DNA of 64,000 nucleotides from Gracilaria domingensis (lineage: Eukaryota; Rhodophyta; Florideophyceae; Gracilariales; Gracilariaceae). Location of the stretch: NCBI GenBank assembly GCA_022539475.1, contig VCMS01000003.1, positions 394,983 through 458,982 of the forward strand, given 5' to 3'. The notes under the pieces are model-generated. The model saw only the letters and a program-made list of their open reading frames with translations, did no database searches and was not told where the DNA came from. Every line of letters begins with the position of its first letter. Positions within the stretch are counted from its first letter, which is position 1. Made by a program: the position numbers and the translations under genes. Of this stretch, positions 39,922 through 52,005 are shown piece by piece.

Positions 39922-40920
39922 TGTAGAGCAAACCCAGAAATGAGGATGATCCACAGAATGTCCGAGTCCTGCTCCCTATATGAACAGTCTCTGCCACACA
40001 GCCCTCTGTCCGTGCTCAAGCGAGAAGCAAGCCGGGTGTAAGACCGGAGACGGTGACTGGCTTTACCTACAGAGGTGAAACCGAGAAAGGAGCGGAGCCC
40101 AAGTGGGTGAAGAGATAGAGCCCAAAAGATGGGATAACACACACAAGCGTGTGGACGGTGTACACAGAAACCGACCACGGAGCGAAGCTACGGCCCGTGC
40201 GAACCGGCGGAAACAGGGCCGACAGCGGCGCGACGACCACGCAGTGGTGCCAACAGAATGTACCAAAATGGGGCCAAAGAATACCCGTACGGGGGCGGAA
40301 GCGGTACCTAAACCAGGCGACTGTATCCAGAGCGACGCCACTCCTTGGCCAAGACGCTCGACGTTAGCCGATATCGGAACAATAGCAAGAAACCAACAGT
40401 AGATGCAAGCGTAGGCTTCCTTAAGGACCCTGAGGGGTAGATATGTCGAGACCAGTCGTGGTTACCCTCCGCGAGGAGTAGTGAACCTACGTAGGCAACA
40501 ATATCTATAGCCCGGTCCTGGGAGATAGGACGCGACTCAGGTGAGTTTACTTGGTGGGCTCCAGGGCGACATGGCCCGAGCCTATATAGGAATCTACCAA
40601 GAATCAAGCTATTACTAACTACAGTTGTGGTGTGTATCTCTCGAGGTTCGAACACGTGTATAACCCAGTGTCAGGGTTCCTATGCACACCCCGGCGGGCA
40701 CACCTTGAGTATCTACAATACACGTCGACTACGAAGTCCAGCAACCGCTCGTGTCCGATAGCCAATTCCCACATCTACCCGCAGAGGTTCCTGAAACTTC
40801 TTCTAAAAATTGACCAAAAAATGGGGGTACCATTCATAGTGTGCGCCACGTCACCCAAGGGGGTTAGTGCTCATTATGAGATGCATCTTGCGCCGATTAC
40901 CGGATCGTGTTTGCTTCACA
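39922..40920 (-). repeat. Chromovirus 3' LTR
   Basis: 999 bp, same length as the partner at 51007-52005. Starts TGTAGAGC and ends GCTTCACA on the + strand. Nearly identical to its partner from about 40150 onwards. Confidence 0.93.
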
Positions 40921-40935
40921 TCTCCCCCTTCTTAG
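40921..40935 (-). other. Polypurine tract of the chromovirus
   Basis: On the minus strand CTAAGAAGGGGGAGA abuts the 3' LTR. The second chromovirus has CTAAGGAGGGGGTTA at the same place (58597-58611). Confidence 0.8.
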
Positions 40936-41000
40936 ACCAGCATTCCCGTCACGGGCGAAGAGGAAGGCGCAGTCGGCGTTGTATAAATAACCCGCACACG

Positions 41001-42961
41001 ATGGTGGGTACCGCGCTTTCGGTTTCATCAATAACGGAGCTCGCAGAGATCTTACAGTACTCAAGTCATTTGAATACGAGCGAATTTCCTTCTTCAGGCA
41101 TAAACCTTTTTCCGACCAATCCGTTGCCAGGGGCGTCGGCGTCTGCAGTTCCGCAAGGCCCGGCGTCTGGTGCTCCTGCGAGCGGCAATCCCCAGCAGGG
41201 TAGTCAACCTCAAGTTCCTCCATTCCAAGGGCCTCCGATGCAAGCCCACCCGGGGTACTTTGGTGGCTTCAGTTCGGCGCCGCTCCCTCAAGGGCATCCG
41301 ATGCAGCAGCCGGCTTATCACCCTCCGGGCGCGCAGTACTATCAGGTTCCCCACGCGGGTGTTCCGTATCCGATTCCCATGCAGGGCTATCCTCCGAACG
41401 CGGCTCCCCAGGCTCCTGACGTCGAGGCGGTAGCTTGGAACAATGAGCAAGCGATGACGTTAACGGTGAACGCCAGAGGTTGGATCTCGCGCGAGTCGTT
41501 GTTCAATCGTTCGCGCCGCAGGGATGGTGTTATCTTCTCACGCGCTCCGTGGTTCCACCCGACAGCGGTCAACGATGAGGCGCTTATTGACTCGTACGCA
41601 GATGCAAACGGAATGCTCCCAGGTGGGATTCGACGCGATATGGTGCGCTCTCGCGATTGGCAGAACCGCATAGCGGTTGAACCTCACTTGATCTTCCGCG
41701 CGCGCGGCGAATCGATGGATACCGCTCGAGGAGATATGGCACGCTTAGCGTACGAGCGCGTACACCGAGTTCGGGGAGAGCACGCCGTTCCGCCGGAGTA
41801 TGACTTCGATGTCTCTCACTACCGTACGTACGGTGAACGCTCTTATGGAGATGCTTTAGCCGAGTTTCCGGAAGATGAGTTTCGTGCCGACACGCCGAAG
41901 ATCGATCCCGATATGCTCCTATGGAGTCGTCCCCTTCTTAGGGCTGAGTTCCGGTACCTTCGGAGGCGTCTCAACAGAGATCTGTACGATTTCGAGCGCC
42001 GAGTTCGGTTCGAGAGAGGTATGCGTTCCCAAACGGGCTACTTGGTTCCCTATCCACTCTTGGAGACGGAGCGCCTGCGTCACAACGCGTTATCTTCCCG
42101 GTTCGTTGGGCTTCCCTCCTGGTGGAGTCCTGTTGAGGTCCCCAGAGGGTGCTTCGCGGAGCTCCCTCCGTCGATCTATTACATCGGCTCTCGATTGATT
42201 GGCGATGCCCAGTCGGGTTATTGGGCCTTAGTGGCGGCTGAATGGGGTGCCGCGTAGCGGCTCATCTCCTTTGGGATGTTTATAACCATTACAGAGTCTG
42301 GTACTTGCCTCCTTTGCTCCGATGGATTATCAATCGGCTTGATTTAACTATCCCCTTGGGCTCAGAAGCGAACCAGGACGAGGTCGGAACTCTCTTGGGG
42401 GCGATAGAGCACGTAGATTGGGACCGAGTTCCGGTGCGCTGGCAGCCCGATGGGACGCCAAGATGGAATGACCGATCTCCGGGACGAGTTGCTACTCGCT
42501 CAGGAGTTTGGGTGTACTACGATCCGTGGGAACGGCAGGTCATTTCGGAACAGCAGGCCGAAGCCATGTCGCAGGTTCAGAGGGCAGTCCCAGTTGGTCA
42601 CCCGATGGGGTTCGTCTTCCCTGAGGACCATGCTCCGCCCATTGACTGGGATGATCCAACGTTGGACCACGGCGAGGACGTCAACGACGGTGGCCAAGCC
42701 CTTTTGGTAGGCGTGCCGAATACGGCAGGGGTTGGAACGCCGAATCCGGCAGGAGGAGCTCAGGCCCCAGCAGGGTGGAATATCACTACACCGTCTGCGG
42801 GTACTGTGCCGAACCAAGTGTCGGCTCTTCGCTCTAGCCTGATAGGCATGGGGGTTCCGATCCCGGAGGATATGCCCGATGCGTCACGGATGACGGCGCT
42901 GGCCAACCAGTACTTGAGTCAGAACCCTAGCATGGGTGGCGCTGGGCCCTCTGCGGGATAA
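41001..42961 (+). pseudogene. Antisense gene of the chromovirus (aORF, copy 1), unknown function
   Basis: A long coding stretch on the strand opposite gag-pol, between the chromodomain and the polypurine tract. It begins with an ATG at 41001; TATAAATA lies at about 40982-40989. The N-terminal part is Pro/Gln/Gly/Ala-rich; the core has many aromatic and Arg residues, with EVPRGCFAELPP, LPSWW and VWYLPP motifs; the C-terminus is again Gly/Pro-rich. The core is clearly related to the copy in the second chromovirus. It carries about one break. No known domain is recognised: it is not an envelope (no signal or membrane helix) and not an RNase H. Antisense frames in this position are known in plant Tat-lineage elements such as Grande, but similarity to those is unproven. 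Confidence 0.75.
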
Positions 42962-43380
42962 CGGGATCACACCGAGTAGCGGTGGCTTCCGCTGTAGCTT
43001 GCGACTTCTTCGAGTAAATCAAACCCATTAGGGGTACCTTCCTTCCGCTAGTCCTCTGTGAGGCTTCTTCATCTTCATCTTCTCGACTGCGAGCTTCATC
43101 TTCATCTTCGCTTCCTTTCCAGGATACTCCTTAGCCATACGTGGCGCTTCTTAGATCTTCTTTCACTTCTACTTCGAGGCAACACCGTGTGACTGTATTG
43201 AACCGACAGTTCGGTGTTACAGTTCTTCTCTCCTAATATACATAGAGAAGCTCCTTCTTCTATACTCCTCAGAGTCCTTTCCAACTAACCGCGGAGCGGT
43301 GACGCTCACCACAGCAGTCTACCGGTGACGGTCTAACCCACCTGGGCATTGTCCAGGGTTGTGGGGAGTTCCGTCCGGGT

Positions 43381-43535
43381 CCGGCGGTGGTATGAGATTA
43401 CCTTTGACCTCGGAAGGTGCTCAATAGGCTCCCATGTGTCGTCCGCTGGGGGGTAGCCGTACCAACGGATTCGGTAGAGTAGCGTCTCGTCGTGGGCATA
43501 GTCGTGCTTCACGATGCGGTCGATGACGAACTCGA
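43381..43535 (-). mobile_element. Chromodomain of the chromovirus
   Basis: About 50 residues: FVIDRIVKHDY...LLYRIRWYGYPPADDTWEPIEHL. The aromatic residues and the W-Y/G-Y...TWEP core match chromodomains at the end of chromovirus integrases, which steer insertion to marked chromatin. The second chromovirus keeps a related copy at about 60845-61080. Confidence 0.88.
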
Positions 43536-44225
43536 AAAGGTCCTTTCCGTCTTCGGACATCGCTTCGGTTCTTCCCGCCATCGGGCTCGCGTAGGCTTTC
43601 ACTCCGATGAGTACAAGGGGATACTCAGGTACAATCCGATCTCGGAGACGCTGCGTGGGGTCACCACGATGGCAACTGCCGTTGTGACGGAGATGCGGTA
43701 ACTTCCGAGTTCGGCTTTTCGCGTCTCTTGCCCGAAGGGCGACAGGCCGACTAACGGTCGCGTCTCGAATTCGAGTGTCGTGTCTTCTTCGACGGGAAGA
43801 AGCCGTTGTGACCGAGAAGCTTGCAAACACGCTCACTGAGCAGGGTGGCGGATTGCCGGGCCACGGCGCGTTGCCATCCATCTTCATTGGCTGGGCGTGA
43901 GGGTGCGTTCGTCACACGTACCGAAAACGGTTCAACACATTGCCTGAAACCGGTGAACGGCCACGGGGTGGCACGTGCCAGGCGCTCGCCGCGGCACGTG
44001 ATTACAGTCACCAATCTCCTATCCCCCGCCTGGGCGGCCACGCATGCACGCCACGGACGGGGATTTTACGCCGTTATTTCGGACGCCGCACTTGCAGTCC
44101 TGTGTGCTTCATGCTTGCCCTATGGGGTTACTTCTGCCTTCTTCTTCCGGCTTTCCGGCTTCAACTTCCAGTGTCTCCAGTTCATTTGCCTGCTACAGGC
44201 TGCTCCCTTTGGGATTTTTATCCGT

Positions 44226-47200
44226 TTACCCCATGAGTGGGTCCGCTGAAACTGCTTTCGCCGTTCTCTCGGAACCTTGCCCATTACGCGGGCGCGTTGC
44301 GCTGCGATCCATGGGTTTGGACGGATTCCCAACGGGCTTGCTAACCTGAGCTGCTTCTTCCCCTTCCTGGGTTCTTCCTTCCGTACTGGCGGTGGTTCTG
44401 GCCGGGTCGGCGAATACTGTGCGGGTTGTCGCGTTAGCGTTCCGACTCCCAGCTTGGGCTTCTATCCCTGTCGGTGACCGTGCGCCTCGGTTGGGTGCTG
44501 ACGATGCCGGAGCGGCCGACATACGAGAGCGATTTCCAGCTTCCTCCCCCTCCTTAGGGTGCGATACATCAGCGTCAGAGATATCCGAGTGCGGTGGGTG
44601 AACTCTAATTGAGTTGGTAGGAGTAGCCCGAGAGAGGGTAGGGTTACCTTTGAATGCCTCTGAGACTTCAGGTAGGTCAGAAAGACCGCGCTGCGGGTGA
44701 GGAAGAACCGAAAGTCGGTGAACAGTGTCCTCCGAGCGTGCGGCGCCATCCTGCGTAGCAGCTTCAGGATTCCCGGCTACCGGTGTTGAGATGACTTCCT
44801 GGAGAGGACTCGGGGCGCGGTAGACGCGATCGCGGGAGACCCGCTCGTGCTGGTTGTTAATGTCTAGTACGACGGTGTTGTCCTGTAGGGAAACTACTCG
44901 GTAGGGTCCACTCGCGATTGGCGATAACTTGTGGCGCCGTTCCTTTTCAGGATTATAGTACTCCTTACGGAGGAACACATGGTCTCCTTCTCTCAATTGA
45001 GGCATCGGTCTCCGAATTCGGCTATCGAAGTGCCGTTTGTAGGATAGCTGCGCTTTCTCCATTGAGCGCCGAGCGATAGGTACCAACTTGGTAAGCCATT
45101 TTTTCCATGCTTCCCGATACATACTCGGTGAGGGGAACGTATCCAATGTTGGCTGCGCTTCGATTGCCAGGGGTGGCGGTATTCGCGAAAGTACCAACTC
45201 GAATGCTGATAATGACGTTACCCTATGAACCTGGGTGTTGTACGCGTAGGTTATTGCGTCTGTATACAGGTCCCAAGTTTTGGGGTGATCCGCGACATAG
45301 GATTTCAAAGTCCCGAGTATAGTTCGGTTAAATTTTTCCACCTGCCCATTCGCCTGGGGATGATATGTAGTTACAAACAAGTTCCTTATGTCCAGGATCC
45401 GGCACACGTCTTGAAAGAACTTAGATGTGAATTGTGAGCCGTTATCGGATAGTAGCTGTACAGGCGGTCCATAGACAAACACCCAGTGGGTCACAAAGGC
45501 TTGTGCCACTGCAGCAGCGGTCATCCGTTTAAGCGGAACTGTCCTGACCAACTTGGAGAATCTGTCGGTTATGACCAACAGATATTGATTACCTCTGGGG
45601 TCTTGATGAGTTCTCCCAAGATGTCGATGGCGACGAATTCAAGTGGTGCCCGCGCAGGGAATAGCTTCAACTCCTTCGAGTACTTACGGAGTTTAATGTC
45701 GTTCTTGGCGCAGTCCTGGCAGGAGCGACGAACCGCGTAGCAGTCAAACGCCATAGCGGGCCAATAGAAGTCCCTTCGCAAGGTGAGATACAGTTTCCGA
45801 CCTCCCGGATGGGCTCCTAACTTCACGTAGTGTGACATGTGAAGTACACGACTCTGCAGGGAGTGTGGTACTACCACCTGTGGTCGAGATTCCACCATCC
45901 TCACGGGGTATCCTTGATCATTAACCTCAAAATGTATTCTGTATCCACCGTTCAAACGGGCTCGCACCTGGGTGCAAAAGGGGTCCGTTTGCTGTTCCCT
46001 TATCATCTCCTCTGGAGTAATGGGTATGAATGAACCGGGTGTCGGTTCGACCGTTTGTGTGGCGAGCATGTCATCACACACATCATCCGATAGGATCTCA
46101 GTTTCTCCTTCCAGGTTTCCAACCATAAAACATGGTATATCAGTGTCCTCCGTAGGCTCTGCTTCTGCTAATGTACCCAGACGGGATAAGGCGTCCGCCT
46201 GTAAGTTAAGGGAGCCTTTCTTATAGACTACTTCAAAGTCGAATTCCGACAATCGGAGTCTCCAGCGCATCAAACGTCCCGAAGGTTCGGTGATTTCCAT
46301 GAGCCAACGTAGGCACGCATGATCAGTATGCACCCGGAAATGGGTTCCCATTAAGTAGGGCCTGAGTGTGGACAAGGCCCACACTACTGCGAGGCATTCT
46401 TTTTCGGAAACAGAGTAGTTCCTTTCGTGCACGTTCAGTGACCTTGACCAGTACCCGATGGGGTGTCGTTCACCGTTCTCGTCGGTCTGAAACAACGCAC
46501 AACCAACCTGGTTCGCACTAGCATCCGTGTCAACTTCATACGGCAACCCGGGCTTCGGTAAGGCCAAGATTGGCGGAGAGGTTACTGCATCAACCAATGC
46601 CGCGAAGGCGGACGCTTCTGCATCCTTAAAGGGCTCCAAGTCGACTGGCTGTCCTTTCGTTAGGAGTTTGTTCAGCGGTGACGCTATGTACGCAAAGCTC
46701 GGAACAAATCGCCGATACACGTTACATAAGCCTAAAAAGGATCGTAACTCCGTCTAAGTGGTCGGGTGCTTCGCCTCCTTCAAGGATTTGACCCGTACTT
46801 CATCGATTGACAGTTTTCCGGGGCGGATAATATGTCCCAGGTATTTAACGATTCGGTGAAGAACTCACACTTCTTGAGTTTCAACGTTACTCCAGCGTCA
46901 CGCAGTACTCGCATAACATCCCTTACGTGGGCTAGATGGTCGTCCAGATTGTTGGAGAACACGACAATGTCGTCTAGGTACACCAAGCATGTGGTCCATT
47001 TAAACCTTTCGAGGAGGATATCCACCGCTCGTTGGAACGTTGCGGGGGCATTGGTTAACCCAAAGGGCATTCTCCGGAAACGGTACAGACCTTGGTGGCA
47101 TACAAATGCTGTCTTGTCCTTGTCTGCTTCCCTGATGGACACCTGCTAATATCCCCAATTAGCATCCAGGGTGGTGAATACATTAGCGCTCCCTAGAGAA

Positions 47201-48700
47201 TCGATATATTCATCCATCCGGGGTATCGGATATACATCTTTCACAGTGACCGTATTTAACTTTCGGTAATCGATACAGAATCTCCAAGAGCCATTCGGTT
47301 TCGGAACCAGCACTACTGGTGATGCCCACGAGGATTGGGCGGGTTCGATGACGCCAGCGCGCAGCATCTTCTCCACTTGAACTTTCTCTTCTTCCCGAGC
47401 CTTCGGTCCTGCCCTGTAAGGGTGCTGAGAAATGGGCCGAGTATTCGGAAGTAGATCAATGCAATGTTCCGTGATATTGATAGTTCCCAGAGTTCCATCC
47501 CACATGGGCGTAAACTCGCGCAACATCCCGCGAAGCTTCTCCCGATGGGATTCAGGCACATGCTCCAGATTGAGCTTCATTAACTCCTCAACAGGATCCC
47601 TCTGTTCTCTGCCCGGCGGCACAGGCTTGACCTCTGAAGTTTCCGGATTATCTGAACCAGATTCTTCGGTGACCTCCGTAGCGACCAACTCATGCGAATC
47701 AACAGTCTCCTCCTCCTCCTTAGGGTCAGATACTCCGGGAACCGTCCCAATGGGGATCTTAGTAGGGATCACCGCGGCAGGGTGCGGAAGCACCGAGCCC
47801 ACAACTTGGTTCTTGACTAACCACTGGGTGGTTCTGCCAAAATTGGCGATCATTACCTTGAAAGGTTCTTCGGTTGAATCATAACGACTCCATTAGCCAA
47901 GGCTATTTGGCGCTGTTCATAGAGAGCCGGCAACGGTTGTACAATATGAAGACCATAGTGTTTGGTGGTAACATGAACCCATACCTGGGACTCAGGCGGA
48001 AGTGGTACGGTTTGGAGGACTCGTAACTTCGTAGACTCCATGTCATCTTTGGCTGCTTTTTGGGCGATTGGTAACGGGACATGTGTCTGCGTAGCAGCTC
48101 TGAAAGGTCTCCGAACAATCAGCAACACGGAACCATCCGCCATCTCCACTTCTCGTTTCCGCGGACGGATTGCTTCCACGAAGCGGTCGCAAAAGTCACA
48201 GCCGAGAATGATCGGAGCTGCTATTGAGTCGCAGACGACAAAGTCGATTTTAACCAAACAGGTTCCTAATCTCACCAAGAGAGCTATGTAGCCTGCCGTT
48301 CGAATCGGATTATTGTTCGCATCGGCTATATCCAATGCTGGACCAAAACGAATTGTTTCCCGAAAGTGCGGGCGGTATTAGCCTCCGATGGATTAAGTTG
48401 GGGGCGGCGCCTGTGTCTAGGACCGCGAGTTGACGAACCATAAATTGGGCGGAAAGGCTGAGATCGGCGTACACATTGTAATTTCTTTTCGCCATAACAA
48501 GGATTCGATCCGGGATACGGAGGTTGCGGGAACGTATCCACAGGCGACGTAAAACACTACAGTGTTTTGAATCCACGTCTGTGGCAGCCATCGTCCTCGT
48601 AAGGATTCTAACGACCGGGGAGTGAAGCGAAGGCGCTTCGGGCGTCTTCACATTCGGCTCAGAAGACGCCCCTCCCACTGGGGAGACTCCCAAGATTAGT
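44226..48700 (-). mobile_element. Chromovirus pol region (protease, RT, RNase H, integrase)
   Basis: Protease: LDTGAAPNLIHRR near 48400. RT: FCIDYRKLN, MPFGLTNAPATFQ and YLDDIVVFS, about 46850-47330. RNase H: DTDASANQVGCALF and YWSRSLNVHERNYS, about 46300-46540. Integrase: the zinc-binding segment HPGGRKLYLTLRRDFYWP near 45800, the core with LLSDNGSQFTSKFF and NGQVEKFNR, about 45300-45650, and a GPYRVVSLQDNTVVLDI C-terminal fold near 44900. Order and motifs are those of Ty3/gypsy. The region is broken. Confidence 0.9.
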
Positions 48701-49229
48701 TTTTCGGAGCAGGTACCGCCTGTTGCGGGCGATTCCCGTCCTGGGCATCGAGTTGATTCCCGTTCGCGGGTATGTGTCGTTCCACCGAAGGTTGGGCCGA
48801 TGTATGATTGAGTACAGCAACGTTGGTTCCTCCATTTCCCTGATAAAGGGTCAATGCAAACTTGGCCACTTCATAGGATGTTCTCGGAACACGCCTGATT
48901 CTCTGGTGAGAGAGACTCATACTGAGCATTAATTTTTGACCTCTCCCGCTGAGGGAACGTGTACTGTGTTGAGATATGACCAAATTGGTAACACTCGTAA
49001 CAGATCACCGGGGTCGGGTTGTCGTGCGGACGAAAGTCCGTACGACCTTGCGGAGCAGTATCCCTCCATCCAGGGCGATTGAACCTCATGTTGCGACCCG
49101 AAAAGGGTATCGGAGTTGCCGGAACTCGGCTTCCCTGAGCGTACAACGCCGGGTCAGTGTCCGAAGACGGTGCCGATGTCGAGGGAAGGTCCGATGTGCC
49201 AATCGACTCAAGTTCAGTACCTACGAGGC

Positions 49230-50795
49230 TCACCTTATACTGGAGTGATTCCCACGGCTACGGGATAGTGAAGAATTCGATTTCTCGGCGAAGAGGACCC
49301 TTCGGGATTTAGATCGAGAAGAGCTCCGTGCACGGAGTGTGTCTCCTTCTGCCTGGGCATACTGTATGAGCTCTAGGTAGGAAACTCGCCTCTTCTCTTC
49401 CCTATGTCGGGCGACAAGTGCCCTAATTGCGGGATCCAATCCATCAACAAATATGGAACATCTCTCCTGAGAAGGATGTACATTACCGCAACGGTGAAAG
49501 GCCTTGTTCAGGCGCGTTGAATAAGCCGTTTCGTCTTCATCCCGGCGTTGCTTCGTCTCCCTCAGGGCTGTGGTAGCCTTTTGGATGGCGTGACCAGTAG
49601 CGTATGACCTGAGAAGGTAATGAACCGCTTCGGGCCAACAAGTGACTCCACCCTCATCAGGGGCTGTCGAGGATCCGCGTGCGGAGTTGAACTGATCTTC
49701 TGCCAATCCATTTAGGAAATACGGCAGGGTTATAAACGCCTGTCCCTCACTCATACCGAGAATATCCGCTTCTTGAACATACCTTGCGAGGAAATCTAGC
49801 ACCATGATTGGGTCCTCTCCTGTAAACTCTTTCTTGTTGAGTGTAACGCCAAGTCTACGGATGTAGTCCCTAACTTTTCCAGTGCCTCTAGAGGTCCTTG
49901 ACGACGCAGTGTTCTGTAACCGATAACAACGGTACGAAAGCAATTTCCGATACAACGGATTCGTTGGTTTGATCTCCTTCAGGCCAGGGTGGCTCTTTCC
50001 CTTTTTGCGGGTGCGAATAGCTCCAACAGTGGAATGAGTAGCCTTGGACCGAGTAGAACGGGAACTCTTATGATAGTCACTAGCCGAGGAATCGGAAGAT
50101 GACAAGGATGACGAGCTATCCGAGCTACTATCGGAGTCAGAATCAGATGAATCCGAGTAATGGCGCGACTCCTTCTTAGGCTTCCGGCGACTCCGCTTAT
50201 CGGAACGACGTACCGAGGCTTCCGATTCGGATTTGTTCCGTTCCGCGGCTCCTAAATCTTCATCCATTCGGATAATTGCTTCCAGATTGTCCAACCTGGC
50301 TTGTAATCGTTGCCGCTCGATGCGAGATTCTTGAACCGTTTGTCGGTAGTCGTCAACAAAAACCTGCGGGGTCCCAAAACTTTCTAAGAAGAAATTCATT
50401 TCCTGCCTCAGAAGGCGAATATCTCCTGAGACTTCCCTAACTTGGGCGTGTTCCAAAGTCTGTCTAAGATCCTCCACGCCCTCTTTGAGGTCCCTATGGG
50501 CAATGTCAGCATTGTCCATCCTGGCTCTTAGACTTCGTATCGCCAGCGGGGTCTGTGCTCCCAAAGGGGCTGAAGACGGTGTCTCCACTACCGGTGGCGG
50601 TGTTGCCGCTCGGGGGGTCATGGGGACAACAGCCTCTTGGGGTATTTCACCCGATGGGGTTGCTTCTCGGAATCGGGTGAGTTCTGGATTAGGATCTCCC
50701 TCCGGGGCAGGCGCCTGTGCGCGGGAAGCAGCCGTAGGAACGGAGCTAGCCGAGTTAACGGAGCGAGCCCTGGAGGTCCGAGTTGATATCGGCAT
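49230..50795 (-). mobile_element. Chromovirus gag region
   Basis: A 521-codon frame from the ATG at 50795. The N-terminal third is Pro/Ala-rich and then coiled-coil-like. A Ser/Asp tract (SDSDSDSSSDSSSS) and basic stretches follow, then the retrotransposon-gag helical domain (about 48% to 85% of the frame; VLDFLARYVQEADILGM..., YLLRSYATGHAIQKA). A knuckle-like CYECYQFGHI segment lies downstream (about 48990-49030). It packages the element RNA in virus-like particles in active relatives. Confidence 0.85.
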
Positions 50796-50987
50796 ACTGC
50801 AGATTACCGATCAACAACCAGTAAGAACGGTTACCAAAGTCCACCAGATCACCGATACACGGGGTAAATCGAGAAACTGTTTCCAGTGAACCCAAGGGGT
50901 GAGGGCACTAGAATACAACCTCCCGAGGGGGCAATCCAATCGATCAAGCTTCTAAACTCGTTAGAGTACCTCCTGACTTCACACCTT

Positions 50988-51004
50988 TCTAGGTCGGGAG
51001 ACCA
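50988..51004 (-). other. Primer binding site of the chromovirus
   Basis: On the minus strand, two bases after the 5' LTR, the sequence reads TGGTCTCCCGACCTAGA. TGG complements a tRNA CCA end. The matching tRNA would end GGTCGGGAGACCA; I cannot name it. Confidence 0.6.
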
Positions 51005-51006
51005 GA

Positions 51007-52005
51007 TGTAGAGCAAACCCAGAAATGGGGATGATCCACAGGATGTCCGAGTCCTGCTCCCTATATGAACAGTCTCTGCGACACAGCCCTCTGTCCGTGC
51101 TCAAGCGAGAAGCAAGCCGGGTGTAAGACCGGAGACGGTGACTGGCTATACCTACAGAGGTGAAACCGAGAAAGGAGCGGAGCCCAAGTGGGTGACGAGA
51201 TAGAGCCCAGAGATGGATCACAAACACTCAAGCGTGTGGACGGTGTACACAGAAACCGACCACGGAGCGAAGCTACGGCCCGTGCGAACCGGCGGAAACA
51301 GGGCCGACAGCGGCGCGACGACCACGCAGTGGTGCCAACAGAATGTACCAAAATGGGGCCAAAGAATACCCGTACGGGGGCGGAAGCGGTACCTAAACCA
51401 GGCGACTGTATCCAGAGCGACGCCACTCCTTGGCCAAGACGCTCGACGTTAGCCGATATCGGAACAATAGCAAGAAACCAACAGTAGATGCAAGCGTAGG
51501 CTTCCTTAAGGACCCTGAGGGGTAGATATGTCGAGACCAGTCGTGGTTACCCTCCGCGAGGAGTAGTGAACCTACGTAGGCAACAATATCTATAGCCCGG
51601 TCCTGGGAGATAGGACGCGACTCAGGTGAGTTTACTTGGTGGGCTCCAGGGCGACATGGCCCGAGCCTATATAGGAATCTACCAAGAATCAAGCTATTAC
51701 TAACTACAGTTGTGGTGTGTATCTCTCGAGGTTCGAACACGTGTATAACCCAGTGTCAGGGTTCCTATGCACACCCCGGCGGGCACACCTTGAGTATCTA
51801 CAATACACGTCGACTACGAAGTCCAGCAACCGCTCGTGTCCGATAGCCAATTCCCACATCTACCCGCAGAGGTTCCTGAAACTTCTTCTAAAAATTGACC
51901 AAAAAATGGGGGTACCATTCATAGTGTGCGCCACGTCACCCAAGGGGGTTAGTGCTCATTATGAGATGCATCTTGCGCCGATTACCGGATCGTGTTTGCT
52001 CCACA
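51007..52005 (-). repeat. Chromovirus 5' LTR
   Basis: 999 bp, starts TGTAGAGC and ends GCTCCACA on the + strand. The copia gag resumes immediately after it. Confidence 0.93.

Larger units (their letters stand above)
39922..52005 (-). mobile_element. Ty3/gypsy chromovirus, 12.1 kb, inserted in the copia gag region
   Basis: Bounded by two 999-bp LTRs (TG...CA) and a 5-bp, slightly imperfect flanking duplication (CGCCT/CGTCT). It reads on the minus strand: 5' LTR at the right, tRNA primer site, gag, protease, RT, RNase H, integrase, chromodomain, then a long antisense open frame, polypurine tract and 3' LTR at the left. RT before integrase and the chromodomain define a chromovirus. The LTRs differ at only about a dozen positions, so insertion is recent. 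gag looks whole; pol has about five interruptions, some of which could be family-type frameshifting. It is probably not active. Confidence 0.92.

Noticed and set aside
40308-40655. 115-codon minus-strand frame, identical in 51393-51740
   Set aside because: Both lie in the chromovirus LTRs; identity reflects the recent duplication of LTRs, and no domain is seen.
40640-40660. GGTTCGAAC, resembling a tRNA T-loop box
   Set aside because: It is in the chromovirus LTR (also at 51725) with no cloverleaf around it. No tRNA was found anywhere in the window.
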